Part shown: piece after piece, positions 24,480-32,454 of the stretch
How the letters are laid out: every line of letters starts with the position of its first letter
Numbering within the stretch: position 1 is the first letter of the stretch
Assembly (NCBI GenBank): GCA_036507005.1
Contig: DASXQT010000007.1
Span: 62,001 to 126,000, forward strand
Source of the DNA: WS-2 sp036507005
Lineage (GTDB): Bacteria; Eisenbacteria; RBG-16-71-46
Length of the DNA stretch: 64,000 bases
Reading direction: 5' to 3'
Position numbers and translations under genes: made by a program
The notes under the pieces: generated by a model
Seen by the model: the letters and a program-made list of their open reading frames with translations, nothing else
What the model was told of the DNA's origin: nothing
Databases searched by the model: none

Positions 24480-24943
24480 GACGCATCGCTCCGCGGGCGT
24501 CCGCGCCGGAGCGCCTGAATCGCCCGATCCAGCGCCTGCAGGTAGCGCGAACGATCCTGGGGGTGGAACGGCGGCGGACCCGCGGCGACCATGCCGGCAC
24601 CGCGCCTCTCGGAGAGCAGGTTGCGGGTCGCGAGCGCCTCCCCGATGTTCGACTCGGTGAAGGGCCGCCCCGTCGGGGCGATCACGCAGGCGCCCCGCTC
24701 GATGCAGCGCGAGGCGAGCGGGATGTCGGCGGTGATGACGATATCGCCGCTGCCGGCGTGCGCGGCGATCCAGTCGTCCGCGGCGTCGAACCCCTTGTCC
24801 ACGACCTCGAGTGTGAGATTCGGTTGGCTCGGAATGCGCATCCAGCTTCCGGCCACGAGGGTCACGCGCACGCCATGGCGGTCAGCGACCCGATAGGTTT
24901 CGTGCTTCACCGGGCAGGCATCGGCGTCCACATAGATGTGCAG
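24476..24943 (-). CDS. YaiI/YqxD family protein (DUF188, PIN-like fold)
   Basis: About 155 residues. Conserved landmarks: VDADACPVKHETY at the N-terminus, then GFDAADDWIAAH, GDIVITADIPLASRCIERGA, the loop GRPFTESNIGEALATRNLL and the late FHPQDRSRYLQALD. The acidic cluster resembles a NYN/PIN nuclease active site, but no activity is established for the family. The obvious GTG at 24931 would cut off the first beta strand. A CTG at 24943, six bases after a GAGG site, restores the usual M-x-I-x-V-DADACP start. I favour the CTG, with moderate confidence. Confidence 0.85.
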   Translation of the reverse strand: MHIYVDADACPVKHETYRVADRHGVRVTLVAGSWMRIPSQPNLTLEVVDKGFDAADDWIAAHAGSGDIVITADIPLASRCIERGACVIAPTGRPFTESNIGEALATRNLLSERRGAGMVAAGPPPFHPQDRSRYLQALDRAIQALRRGRPRSDAS

Positions 24944-25128
24944 GGCTGGCCTCGAGTGATCGCGTGCAAAGCGGTGGGGGCCCGCGAGCTCCCGGGAACC
25001 CTCGCGGAAGCCGATCGTAGCACTCCGCTTCGGACCGCGCCGAGCGGGTGGCCATGTGGGCGACGTTTGGAAGGCGATCGCCTCCTGTGGGCGTCCCGGC
25101 GCCGGGGTTGTAATAAGATGGGGCCCGG

Positions 25129-27060
25129 ATGAACCCCAAGAAGATTCCGCGCTTTCTGGTCTTCACCGCGGGCTACGCGCTGCTGCTCCAGGCGTCCTAT
25201 GCGGCGGCGCTGCTGCTGCGCTTCGACGGCGAGGTGCCCGCAAGCGGGTGGAGCGGCTACGCCGCGGTCGCCCCGGCGTTCACGGTGCTCTCGCTCGCGG
25301 GCTACTTCGCCTGCGGCCTGTACCACGGCCTGTGGCGTTACGCGGGAACCGCCTCGCTCTTCCAGATCCTGCGGGGCGTCACGCTGTCGGCCGCGGTGCT
25401 GGCCGGCATCGGGCTCTTCGCGCGCGCGCCGCTCTTCCCGCCGAGCCTCGTCCCGCTGGTGTGGATGTGCGAGCTGGTCGCGCTCGGCGGGGCGCGCCTC
25501 GCGTGGCTCTTCCTCCGGCGGGGTGCGCTCGGAGCGGCGTCCGGCCGCTCGCTGCCGGCGATCGTCATCGGCGCCGGGCACCCGGCGGTGGCCCTGATCC
25601 AGGACCTGCGCCGCGGCCGGGCGGGCAGCGAATCCCTGAGCCCGGTCGGCATTCTCGACGAGGATCCGCGCCTCACCGGCCAGCAGATCGAGGGGGTGCG
25701 CGTCCTGGGCAGGTTCGGCGATCTCGCGCGCGTTCTCACCGAGCAGCGCGTCGAGATCGTGGTGATCTCGGACGCGGCGCTCCCCGCGCGTCAGGTGCGC
25801 GAGATCGTCCGCGCGTGCGGCGCGGCCGGGGTGCGGGTGAAGGCGCTGCGCGGGCTCTCCGAGCTCCCGCCCGGGCGCACCGCGCTCGCGCAGATGCGCG
25901 AGGTGCGCATCGAGGACCTGCTGGGGCGCGATCCGGTGCACCTCGACCCCGCCGAGCTTAAGGAGTTCCTGCGCGGGCAGCGGGTGATGGTGACCGGCGC
26001 CGGCGGTTCGATCGGCTCGGAGCTGGCGCGCCAGGCCGCGGCGTTCGAGCCCGCCGAGCTGGTGCTGCTCGACCACGCCGAGAACGGGCTCTACTACCTC
26101 GAGGCCGAGCTCAAGGCCGCGCGGCCCGGCCCCGCGCTCCACGCGGTGATCGCCGACGTGAAGGACGCGGACGGCATTGAGCTCGCGTTCCGCCGCCACC
26201 GGCCGACGGTGGTGCTCCACGCCGCGGCCCACAAGCACGTGCCCCTGCTCGAGGCCCACCCGCGCGAGGCGGTGCTCAACAACGTGCTCGCCACCCGGCT
26301 GCTGGTGGAGGCGGCCGAGCGCCACGGGGTGGACAAGTTCGTGCTCGTCTCGACCGACAAGGCCGTGAACCCGACCAGCGTGATGGGGGCCTCGAAGCGG
26401 GTGTGCGAGATGCTGCTGCAGGCCCGGGCCCGCGACAGCCGGACGCGCTACGTGGCGGTGCGGTTCGGCAACGTGCTGGGGAGCGACGGCTCGGTGATCC
26501 CGCTGTTCCAGCGCCAGCTCGAGCGCGGCGGGCCGCTCACGGTCACGCACCCCGAGGCGCGGCGCTACTTCATGACGGTCCCCGAGGCGGTGCGCCTCAC
26601 GCTCCAGGCCGCGGCGATGGGGCGCGGGGGGGAGGTGTTCCTGCTCGACATGGGCGAGCAGGTGCGCATCGTGGACCTGGCGCGGCAGCTGATCCGCATG
26701 GCGGGCCTGCGGGAGGGCCAGGACGTCGAGATCGTGTTCACGGGCTTGAGGCCGGGGGAGAAGCTCTACGAGGAGCTGCACTCGGCGGCGGAGCAGGCGC
26801 GCATGACGCGGCACGAGCGGGTGCTGCGCTGGGAGCTGGACGCTCCCGACGAGGCCGCGCTCGCGCGCGGCGTGGAGGAGCTGTGCGCGCTCGCGGCCGC
26901 GGGCGACGCGGAGGCGATCCGGCGGCAGCTCGCGCGCCTCGTGCCCGAGTATCGCGAAGCCAAGGGGGAGGGCGCGCCGCCCGCGCCGGCCTCGGAGGTA
27001 GTGGAGCTGCCGGCGCTCGCGGGCGAGCCGCGCGACCGCGAGGGGCCGCCTGCGCGCTGA
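25129..27060 (+). CDS. Membrane nucleotide-sugar 4,6-dehydratase (CapD/PglF/WbpM type)
   Basis: 643 residues. Four or so N-terminal transmembrane helices (residues 10-140) are followed by a CoA-binding-like Rossmann domain (about 145-270) and a short-chain dehydrogenase/epimerase domain from ~285 (VMVTGAGGSIGSELARQ). The catalytic stretch is TDKAVNPTSVMGASKR, where the usual Tyr is replaced as in the PglF/WbpM group. PGEKLYEEL closes the domain. It converts UDP-GlcNAc or a similar sugar nucleotide to the 4-keto-6-deoxy form at the inner membrane, for surface glycan or protein glycosylation. No glycosyltransferases are adjacent. A TAATAA -10-like box lies only 13 bp before the ATG. Confidence 0.92.
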   Translation: MNPKKIPRFLVFTAGYALLLQASYAAALLLRFDGEVPASGWSGYAAVAPAFTVLSLAGYFACGLYHGLWRYAGTASLFQILRGVTLSAAVLAGIGLFARAPLFPPSLVPLVWMCELVALGGARLAWLFLRRGALGAASGRSLPAIVIGAGHPAVALIQDLRRGRAGSESLSPVGILDEDPRLTGQQIEGVRVLGRFGDLARVLTEQRVEIVVISDAALPARQVREIVRACGAAGVRVKALRGLSELPPGRTALAQMREVRIEDLLGRDPVHLDPAELKEFLRGQRVMVTGAGGSIGSELARQAAAFEPAELVLLDHAENGLYYLEAELKAARPGPALHAVIADVKDADGIELAFRRHRPTVVLHAAAHKHVPLLEAHPREAVLNNVLATRLLVEAAERHGVDKFVLVSTDKAVNPTSVMGASKRVCEMLLQARARDSRTRYVAVRFGNVLGSDGSVIPLFQRQLERGGPLTVTHPEARRYFMTVPEAVRLTLQAAAMGRGGEVFLLDMGEQVRIVDLARQLIRMAGLREGQDVEIVFTGLRPGEKLYEELHSAAEQARMTRHERVLRWELDAPDEAALARGVEELCALAAAGDAEAIRRQLARLVPEYREAKGEGAPPAPASEVVELPALAGEPRDREGPPAR

Positions 27061-27120
27061 GGGGCGCTCACGCCGCTGCCGCCCTCGCGGAGCTGCCCGG
27101 GCGCGGGGCGTTCGCCGCCG

Positions 27121-27155
27121 CGCCAGGTCGAAGGCGCCGCGCCAGGTCGAAGGCG
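27121..27155 (+). repeat. 16-bp direct repeat, two copies
   Basis: CGCCAGGTCGAAGGCG at 27121-27136 and again at 27140-27155 (period 19), just upstream of the promoter at 27165. It could bind a regulator as tandem sites or be a chance duplication. Confidence 0.7.
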
Positions 27156-27164
27156 TCGCGCCGC

Positions 27165-27194
27165 TTGACGATCGACTCGCCCGCTCGCTAGCGT
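27165..27194 (+). promoter_or_regulatory. Promoter of a candidate small RNA
   Basis: TTGACG (27165-27170), 18 bp spacer, TAGCGT (27189-27194). This is one of the best matches to the promoter pattern of this window, yet no reading frame follows before a terminator about 100 bp downstream. Confidence 0.5.
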
Positions 27195-27199
27195 CCCGC

Positions 27200-27293
27200 G
27201 GGCGTCGACTCTGCGGACGCCCGCGGCCTCGGCGCGCGCCGAAAAAGCTTCACCCCGCTTCCGCCTCGGGGGCGTCCGCGGGGTGAAATTTTA
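27200..27293 (+). ncRNA. Candidate structured small RNA
   Basis: The predicted start near 27200 opens directly with a hairpin (GGGCGTC paired with GACGCCC, stem extending to 11 bp in DNA at 27196-27206/27216-27226). A short palindrome (CGGCGCGCGCCG) follows, and then the terminator at 27242-27293. The total is ~94 nt. There is no coding frame. Promoter, structure and terminator are seen; expression and function are unknown. Confidence 0.35.
27242..27293. terminator. Bidirectional intrinsic terminator
   Basis: TTCACCCCGC (27249-27258) pairs with GCGGGGTGAA (27278-27287). An A-run precedes it (AAAAA, 27242-27246) and ATTTTAT follows, so it could end transcripts in either direction. The loop is long (19 nt). 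Confidence 0.6.
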
Positions 27294-27526
27294 TGGGGGA
27301 CGTCGTTCTCAGAATCGCGGGCCGCACGCGAATGTCATCGAACTAGCCCCCCAACTCACTTCTTTTGTGCTCATCAAGATGCACGCGGGCAGACGGGGAT
27401 TCCAGAAAATTCTTCTGGCTGGCTCGACATTGTGGGCGTTCACCACACGATGACCTCAAGCGTTCGGGAAACGTCAAAGAATTTGCTCGCTTCTGATCAG
27501 GCCTTGACAGGAAGGGTGTGCGCCCA
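27294..27526. other. AT-richer leader region before the deoxynucleoside kinase
   Basis: No gene seen. It contains a 17-bp palindrome, CCAGAAAATTCTTCTGG (27402-27418), that looks like an operator, and a shorter one (CTGATCAG, near 27494). No convincing -35/-10 pair was found, so the kinase promoter remains unplaced. Confidence 0.45.
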
Positions 27527-28177
27527 GTGAACCCGGGCTATTTTCTCGCCATCGCGGGCAACATCGGGGCGGGCAAGACCGAGCTGACCCACCGCCTGAG
27601 CGCCGAGCTCGGATGGATGGCCTACTACGAGCCCGTGATCGAGAACCCCTACCTCGATCCGTTCTACCGGGACATGCAGCGCTGGAGCTTCCACCTGCAG
27701 ATCTACTTCCTGAGCGAGCGCTTCAAGGCCCAGGTCGAGATCGGCAAGAGCTCGCTGCCGTTCATCCAGGACCGCACGATCTACGAGGACGCCGAGATCT
27801 TCGCCCGCACGCTCCACCAGCAGGGCTCGATGACCGAGGTGGACTACCGCAACTACGTCGCCCTGTTCGAGTGCATGGTGTCTTTTCTGCGTAAGCCCGA
27901 CTTGATCCTCTACCTCAAGGCCAGCCCCGAGGCGTTGATGGAGCGGATCGCGCGCCGCGGGCGGGAGAGCGAGCGCTCGATCGGGATCGACTACATCGCC
28001 CGCCTGAACCACGCCTACGAGGGCTGGATGGAGCGCGCGCGCCACGAGATGGAGGTGCTCGAGATCGACACCGAGAGCGTTCCGCTCCAAGGCGAGGCGC
28101 CCGCGTTCTCGCAGCTCGTCCTCGACCTCAAGCGGCGCTATCCGCGCCAGGCCGAGCTGCCGCTCGGAGCCGAGTAG
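27527..28177 (+). CDS. Deoxynucleoside kinase (dNK/dGK family)
   Basis: 216 residues from GTG 27527 (a second GTG at 27518 is equally possible; AGGAAGGG lies just upstream of both). P-loop AGNIGAGKT (residues 10-18), the substrate-binding YYEPVIENPYLDPFY and FHLQIYFLSERF, the catalytic/base-recognition motif QDRTIYEDAEIF, PDLILYLKASPE and the lid RRGRESERSIG. It phosphorylates a deoxynucleoside to its monophosphate (salvage) in the cytoplasm. Specificity cannot be read from sequence alone. It is convergent with ileS across a large palindrome. Confidence 0.93.
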   Translation: MNPGYFLAIAGNIGAGKTELTHRLSAELGWMAYYEPVIENPYLDPFYRDMQRWSFHLQIYFLSERFKAQVEIGKSSLPFIQDRTIYEDAEIFARTLHQQGSMTEVDYRNYVALFECMVSFLRKPDLILYLKASPEALMERIARRGRESERSIGIDYIARLNHAYEGWMERARHEMEVLEIDTESVPLQGEAPAFSQLVLDLKRRYPRQAELPLGAE

Positions 28178-28316
28178 GCTGCGTTAGGGAACAGGGTTTC
28201 GCGCCGCTCTCGCGACGCGCGGAGGCAGGAGGCGGAGAGCGTCGCGAGGAGCGAGGCGGAGCCAGGGATGGCGGAGCCGAGCGGGCGGCGCGAAACCCGG
28301 TTCCCTGACGCAGCCT
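28176..28316. repeat. 141-bp nested inverted repeat (MITE-like or giant terminator)
   Basis: The outer arms of 32 bp (28176-28207 and 28285-28316) are inverted copies with 30/32 identity, beginning AGGCTGCGTTAGGGAACAGG. Inside, a second pair of perfect 10-bp arms, CTCGCGACGC and GCGTCGCGAG (28209-28218/28239-28248), forms a nested hairpin. There is no coding capacity. The left arm overlaps the last two bases of the kinase stop codon, and the right arm ends 15 bp before the ileS stop codon, so it fills the gap between two convergent genes. Confidence 0.9.
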
Positions 28317-28331
28317 GCTAGGCCCCGCGGC

Positions 28332-31136
28332 TCAGGGCGCGGCCTTGCGCCCGGTCGCCGCCAGCACGCCGACGCAGCGCGTGCACAGCCCGCGGTCCGG
28401 CCCGTCCTTCGCCACGTCGTCGCGGTAGGTCCAGCAGCGCTCGCAGCGCGGGTGGGAGGTGCGCCGCGCCCGCACCTCGATCGGCGGGGCGGCGCCGCGC
28501 TCGCGGCCCGCGCGCACCGTGGCCCCGGCCACGAGCAAGAGGCCCTTGAGCTCGTCGCGGTAGGGCTCGAGGCGGCGCGCCATCTCGTCCGTCACCGCCA
28601 GCTCCACCTCGGCCTCGTTCGTGGTGGCGAGCTCCTTCGCGGCCCGCAGCGGCTCGAGCGCGGCGTTCACCGCGTCGCGCACCTCGATCAGCAGCGCCCA
28701 GGCGTCGTCCTCGGGCGAGGGCGTGGCGGCCGGCCACTCCGCGAGGTGGACGCTCTCGCACTCGGCGCGCAGCGCGGGGTGGTGCTGCCACACCTCCTCG
28801 GCGGTGAACACCAGCGCCGGCGCGGCCGCCAGCGCCAGGTCGTGGAGCGCGCGCCACAGCACGGTCTGGGCCGAGCGCCGCGCGGGATCGTCGGGCGCCA
28901 GGGTGTAGAGCCGGTCCTTGGCCACGTCCAGGAACACCGCCGACAGGTCCACGGTGCACAGGTCGAGCAGCACGTCGAGCGCGCGATGGAACTGCACGGC
29001 CTCGTACTCCGCGCGGATGCGCGCCACGCGCTGGGCGAGCCTCCGAGCGAAGGCGCGGTCCACTGCGGTGAGCCGCGTGTCGGGGAGCGCGTCCGCGCGG
29101 TCGAAGTCCGCGAGGTTCCCGAGCAGGAACCGGAACGTGTTCCGCACCTTGCGGTAGGCCTCGGCCACGCGCTGCAGGATCTCGTCGCCGATCCGCACGT
29201 CGTTGCGCCAGTCGGTGGCGAGCGCCCACCAGCGCAGGATCTCCGCGCCGTAGCGCCCGATCAGCTCCTGGGGCGAGACCACGTTGCCCTTCGACTTGTG
29301 CATCGCGAAGCCCTGGGCGTCCAGCACCCAGCCGTGGGTGAGCACGTCGGTGAAGGGCGCGCGCCCTGTGGCGCCCACGCCCACCATGAGCGACGAGTTG
29401 AACCACCCGCGATGCTGGTCGGGGCCCTCGAAGTAGGCGATGCGGCCGCCCTTCTCCGCCCGCTCCCAGCGCTCGGAGAGCTCGGGGTGCGTGACCCGCA
29501 CCGCGCGGTGGGTGGATCCCGAGTCGAACCACACGTCCAGGATGTCGGTCTCCTTGCGGAACGGGCCGGCCGCGCCGCAGGTCGGGCAGCGCAGGCCCGC
29601 GGGCAGGAAGCGCTCCGCCGGCCACTCGTACCAGACGTCGGAGCCGTGCTCGCGGGTCGCGGCCGCCACGCGCTCCATCACTGCCGGCTCGAGCAGCGCG
29701 GCGCCGCAGGCCTCGCAGTAGACCGCCGGGATCCCCACACCCCACGAGCGCTGGCGCGACAGGCACCAGTCCGGGCGCTCGCGCACCGACTCGCGGATCC
29801 GGTTCTGGGAGGCGGGCGGATCCCAGCGCACGTCGTGGTCGATCGCGTGGAGCGCGCGCGCGCGGTGGCCGTCGTGGTCGATGACCATGAACCACTGGTC
29901 GGTGGCGCGGAAGATCACCGGCTGCTGGCAGCGCCAGCAGTGCGGATAGGAGTGCACGATCTTCTCGGCGCTCAGGACCCGCCCGCGTCCCTCGAGCCAG
30001 CGGATGATGTCGGCGTCCACGTCCAGCACGCTGCGCCCCACGAAGGGCTCGGTCCCGGCCAGGAAGCGGCCGGCCTCGTCCACCGGGCACAGCACCGCGA
30101 GCCCGGCGCGCTCGCCGACCTCGAAGTCCTCGCGGCCGTGGCCGGGCGCGGTGTGGACCAGCCCGGTTCCGTCCTCGAGGCTGACGTAGGGCGTCCCGTC
30201 CACCACCGGCGAGTCGTTGCCCCACGGCCCTTCGAACACCACGCCCACCAGGTCGGCGCCCTTGATCCGCGTCTCGACCGCGGGCTGCTTCCAGCCCGCC
30301 AGGGCGGCGACCGCGGCGAGGCGCGCCTCGGCCAGCAGGAAGCGGCGCTCCGCGGCCCGCACCACCACGTAGTCGGCGGCGGGGTCCACCATCAGGCCGA
30401 GGTTGGCCGGCAGGGTCCAGGGCGTCGTCGTCCACGCCAGGGCCTCGAGGTCCCTCGGCAGCGCGAGCCCGCCGGCCGGGTCGCGGCGCAGCGGGAAGCG
30501 CACGATCAGCGAGTGCGCCGGATCCTGCTGGTACTCGATCTCGGCGAGCGCCAGCGCGGTGCGGTCGGTGGGGCACCAGTGGATCGAGCGCAGGCGGCGC
30601 TCGACGAAGCCGCGCCGCGCCAGTACGGCGAACGACTCGATGATCTCCGCCTCGAAGGCGGGCGCCATGGTGAGATACGGGTTCTCCCAGTCGCCCCACA
30701 CCCCCAGGCGCTCGAACTCCTCGCGCTGGATCGCGACCCAGCGCGCCGCGTACTCGCGGGATCGCCGCCGCAGGGTCAGGCGGTCGGGAGAAACACCCTC
30801 CTCGCGGAGCTGGCGGCCGACGTAGGTCTCGATCGGCATGCCGTGATTGTCCCAGCCCGGGACGTAGGGCGAGTCGAAGCCGCGCGCCGAGACCGAGCGC
30901 ACCACCGCGTCCTTCCAGATCTTGTTGGCGGCCGTCCCCATGTGGAGGTGGCCGTTCGAGTAGGGAGGCCCGTCGTGGAGCAGCCACACCGGGCGGCCGG
31001 CCCGCGAGGCGCGGAGCTTGCGGTGGATCTCGAGCTCGCGCCACCACCTAAGCCGCTCGGGCTCGCGCTCGAGCAGGTTGGCCTTCATCGGGAAGTCGGT
31101 CCTGGGAAGGTTGAGCGTGTCGCGATACCCGGCCAC
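28332..31136 (-). CDS. ileS: Isoleucyl-tRNA synthetase
   Basis: 934 residues, the normal bacterial length. The HIGH motif is in PPYSNGHLHMGTAANKI. The editing domain includes LAWTTTPWTLPANLGL. The KMSKS motif is MHKSKGNVV. The C-terminal zinc knuckle is CERCWTYRDD...CTRC. It charges tRNA-Ile and hydrolyses mischarged Val-tRNA. I place the start at GTG 31136 (MAGYRDTLNLPRTDFPMKAN), which matches the family N-terminus and has AGGAGG four bases upstream; GTG 31169 is an alternative. It is the only gene of its unit and has its own promoter overlapping the M23 stop codon. Confidence 0.97.
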   Translation of the reverse strand: MAGYRDTLNLPRTDFPMKANLLEREPERLRWWRELEIHRKLRASRAGRPVWLLHDGPPYSNGHLHMGTAANKIWKDAVVRSVSARGFDSPYVPGWDNHGMPIETYVGRQLREEGVSPDRLTLRRRSREYAARWVAIQREEFERLGVWGDWENPYLTMAPAFEAEIIESFAVLARRGFVERRLRSIHWCPTDRTALALAEIEYQQDPAHSLIVRFPLRRDPAGGLALPRDLEALAWTTTPWTLPANLGLMVDPAADYVVVRAAERRFLLAEARLAAVAALAGWKQPAVETRIKGADLVGVVFEGPWGNDSPVVDGTPYVSLEDGTGLVHTAPGHGREDFEVGERAGLAVLCPVDEAGRFLAGTEPFVGRSVLDVDADIIRWLEGRGRVLSAEKIVHSYPHCWRCQQPVIFRATDQWFMVIDHDGHRARALHAIDHDVRWDPPASQNRIRESVRERPDWCLSRQRSWGVGIPAVYCEACGAALLEPAVMERVAAATREHGSDVWYEWPAERFLPAGLRCPTCGAAGPFRKETDILDVWFDSGSTHRAVRVTHPELSERWERAEKGGRIAYFEGPDQHRGWFNSSLMVGVGATGRAPFTDVLTHGWVLDAQGFAMHKSKGNVVSPQELIGRYGAEILRWWALATDWRNDVRIGDEILQRVAEAYRKVRNTFRFLLGNLADFDRADALPDTRLTAVDRAFARRLAQRVARIRAEYEAVQFHRALDVLLDLCTVDLSAVFLDVAKDRLYTLAPDDPARRSAQTVLWRALHDLALAAAPALVFTAEEVWQHHPALRAECESVHLAEWPAATPSPEDDAWALLIEVRDAVNAALEPLRAAKELATTNEAEVELAVTDEMARRLEPYRDELKGLLLVAGATVRAGRERGAAPPIEVRARRTSHPRCERCWTYRDDVAKDGPDRGLCTRCVGVLAATGRKAAP

Positions 31137-31172
31137 TTCGCCTCCTGACTCCCGCGCGCCCGAAGACACGAA

Positions 31173-31198
31173 CGCCCCAACGGGATTCCGTCGGGGCG
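31173..31198 (-). promoter_or_regulatory. Hairpin in the ileS leader
   Basis: CGCCCC and GGGGCG flank an inner ACGG/CCGT stem with a four-base loop (one mismatch between the two stems). It lies between the predicted ileS start point and the start codon. There is no T-run and no T-box core sequence, so an attenuator role is only possible. Confidence 0.4.
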
Positions 31199-31219
31199 AG
31201 CCGACTCACGGAACGCCGC

Positions 31220-31249
31220 AATCTGCCAAAAGCGGCGCGGCTCCGTCAA
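31220..31249 (-). promoter_or_regulatory. Promoter of ileS
   Basis: On the minus strand: TTGACG (31249-31244), 18 bp spacer, CAGATT (31225-31220). The -35 box overlaps the M23 peptidase stop codon. The leader to GTG 31136 would be ~75 nt. Confidence 0.45.
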
Positions 31250-32454
31250 GAGCTGTCGCGCTCGACGCTCACGGCCCGCAGGGGCTCGCCGGTCGCGGGG
31301 CGCGTCGCCGGTGGCGGCGGCCGCTTCTTCGTCTTCTTCACGACCGCCCACGGGTCGACCACGTCGGCCAGCAGCAGGCAGGCGTCCGCGATTCGCGGCT
31401 CGCCCTTGCGCTCGGAGAGCCGCTCCAGCGCATCGGCGGGGCGCGGAGAGGAGAGCCGGTTCTGGCATTGCGCGCGATGCGCCGAGGTCGTGAGCGGAGG
31501 ACGGGCGACCGCCGTGCCGACCTTGCGCAGGCGCTCGAGGTCGCGCGTCATCTCCTTCCACGACAGGGCCGAAGCGTCCGCGCGCGCCACGCTCGCGGGC
31601 AGGACCCCGGCGGCGGTCAGCATCTGCCGCAGCCCGTCGGGCGTGTCCGGAAGGTCGTCGCGATCGACCCGGGCGGAGCGGGCCAGCATGCGCCACCACG
31701 CTCCGCGGCTCAGCAGGGAATCGCCGCGGTCCTCGCTCGCCACCAGCGCCGCGCACCGCGCCCACTCGAGGTAGGGGGCGACCGCCGAGGTCTCCGCCCG
31801 CACCGCGGGCAGCCGCGCCTCGACGAACGGCACCGGGTCCAGCACCTTGCACTTCTGCCACGGCTCGGCGGGATCGTTCACCTGCCGGACCTCGAAGTGC
31901 AGGTGCTCGGAGCTCGCCCGGCCGCTCCTGCCGACGTGCCCCAGGACCTGGCCGGCCGCCACCCGCTGCCCCACGCGGACCCGGAGCGAGTCGGGAGCGA
32001 GGTGCGCGTAGACGCTGTAGACCCGCGTGCCATCCTCGAGCCGGTGCGCGATCACCACGTGGCGGCCGTAGCCTCCGTGCCAGCCGTGGGCCTCGGCCTC
32101 GATCACCAGGCCTTCCGCGGCGGCGCGCACCACGTCGCCCCCCCGGCCGTTGGAGAGGTCCGCGCCCGCGTGCCGGCTCCCGCCCTCCTCGGGAGCGCCG
32201 ACGCCGCGGTTCACGCGGTACGGCAGCACCCGTCCCGGGCCGGGCTTGCCGAGCTCGTAGCGGTCGCCGACCGGGAGGAGCCAGGCGCCGCTCCAGCCCC
32301 ACTTCGCGGCGGCGGGGGGCGCCGCGCGCGCGGTCGCCACGGCGTGGCGCGCGGCGGCGGCGGCGTGCCGGGCGGCGGGGGCGGCGTGAGGCGGGGAAGC
32401 GAGAGCCACGCCGAACGCCAGCGTTCCCGCGAGCGCCCGGACGCGCCGCCGCAT
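31246..32454 (-). CDS. Exported M23-family zinc metallopeptidase
   Basis: 402 residues. A signal-like N-terminus (LAGTLAFGVALASPPHA) is followed by an Ala/His/Arg-rich linker. The M23 domain spans about 75-205, with metal ligands in GSRHAGADLSN and the HLHFE motif, and the catalytic His in YSVYAHLAPDSL. The C-terminal ~200 residues are helical and of unknown function. Such enzymes cut peptide bridges in peptidoglycan or are regulatory remnants; all ligands are present here, so activity is likely. The ATG overlaps the stop codon of the M6 protease gene (TGATG), so the two are co-translated. Confidence 0.88.
   Translation of the reverse strand: MRRRVRALAGTLAFGVALASPPHAAPAARHAAAAARHAVATARAAPPAAAKWGWSGAWLLPVGDRYELGKPGPGRVLPYRVNRGVGAPEEGGSRHAGADLSNGRGGDVVRAAAEGLVIEAEAHGWHGGYGRHVVIAHRLEDGTRVYSVYAHLAPDSLRVRVGQRVAAGQVLGHVGRSGRASSEHLHFEVRQVNDPAEPWQKCKVLDPVPFVEARLPAVRAETSAVAPYLEWARCAALVASEDRGDSLLSRGAWWRMLARSARVDRDDLPDTPDGLRQMLTAAGVLPASVARADASALSWKEMTRDLERLRKVGTAVARPPLTTSAHRAQCQNRLSSPRPADALERLSERKGEPRIADACLLLADVVDPWAVVKKTKKRPPPPATRPATGEPLRAVSVERDSS

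Noticed and set aside
31136..31213. T-box riboswitch in the ileS leader
   Set aside because: There is one hairpin but no conserved T-box core sequence and no terminator/antiterminator pair, and the leader is too short.
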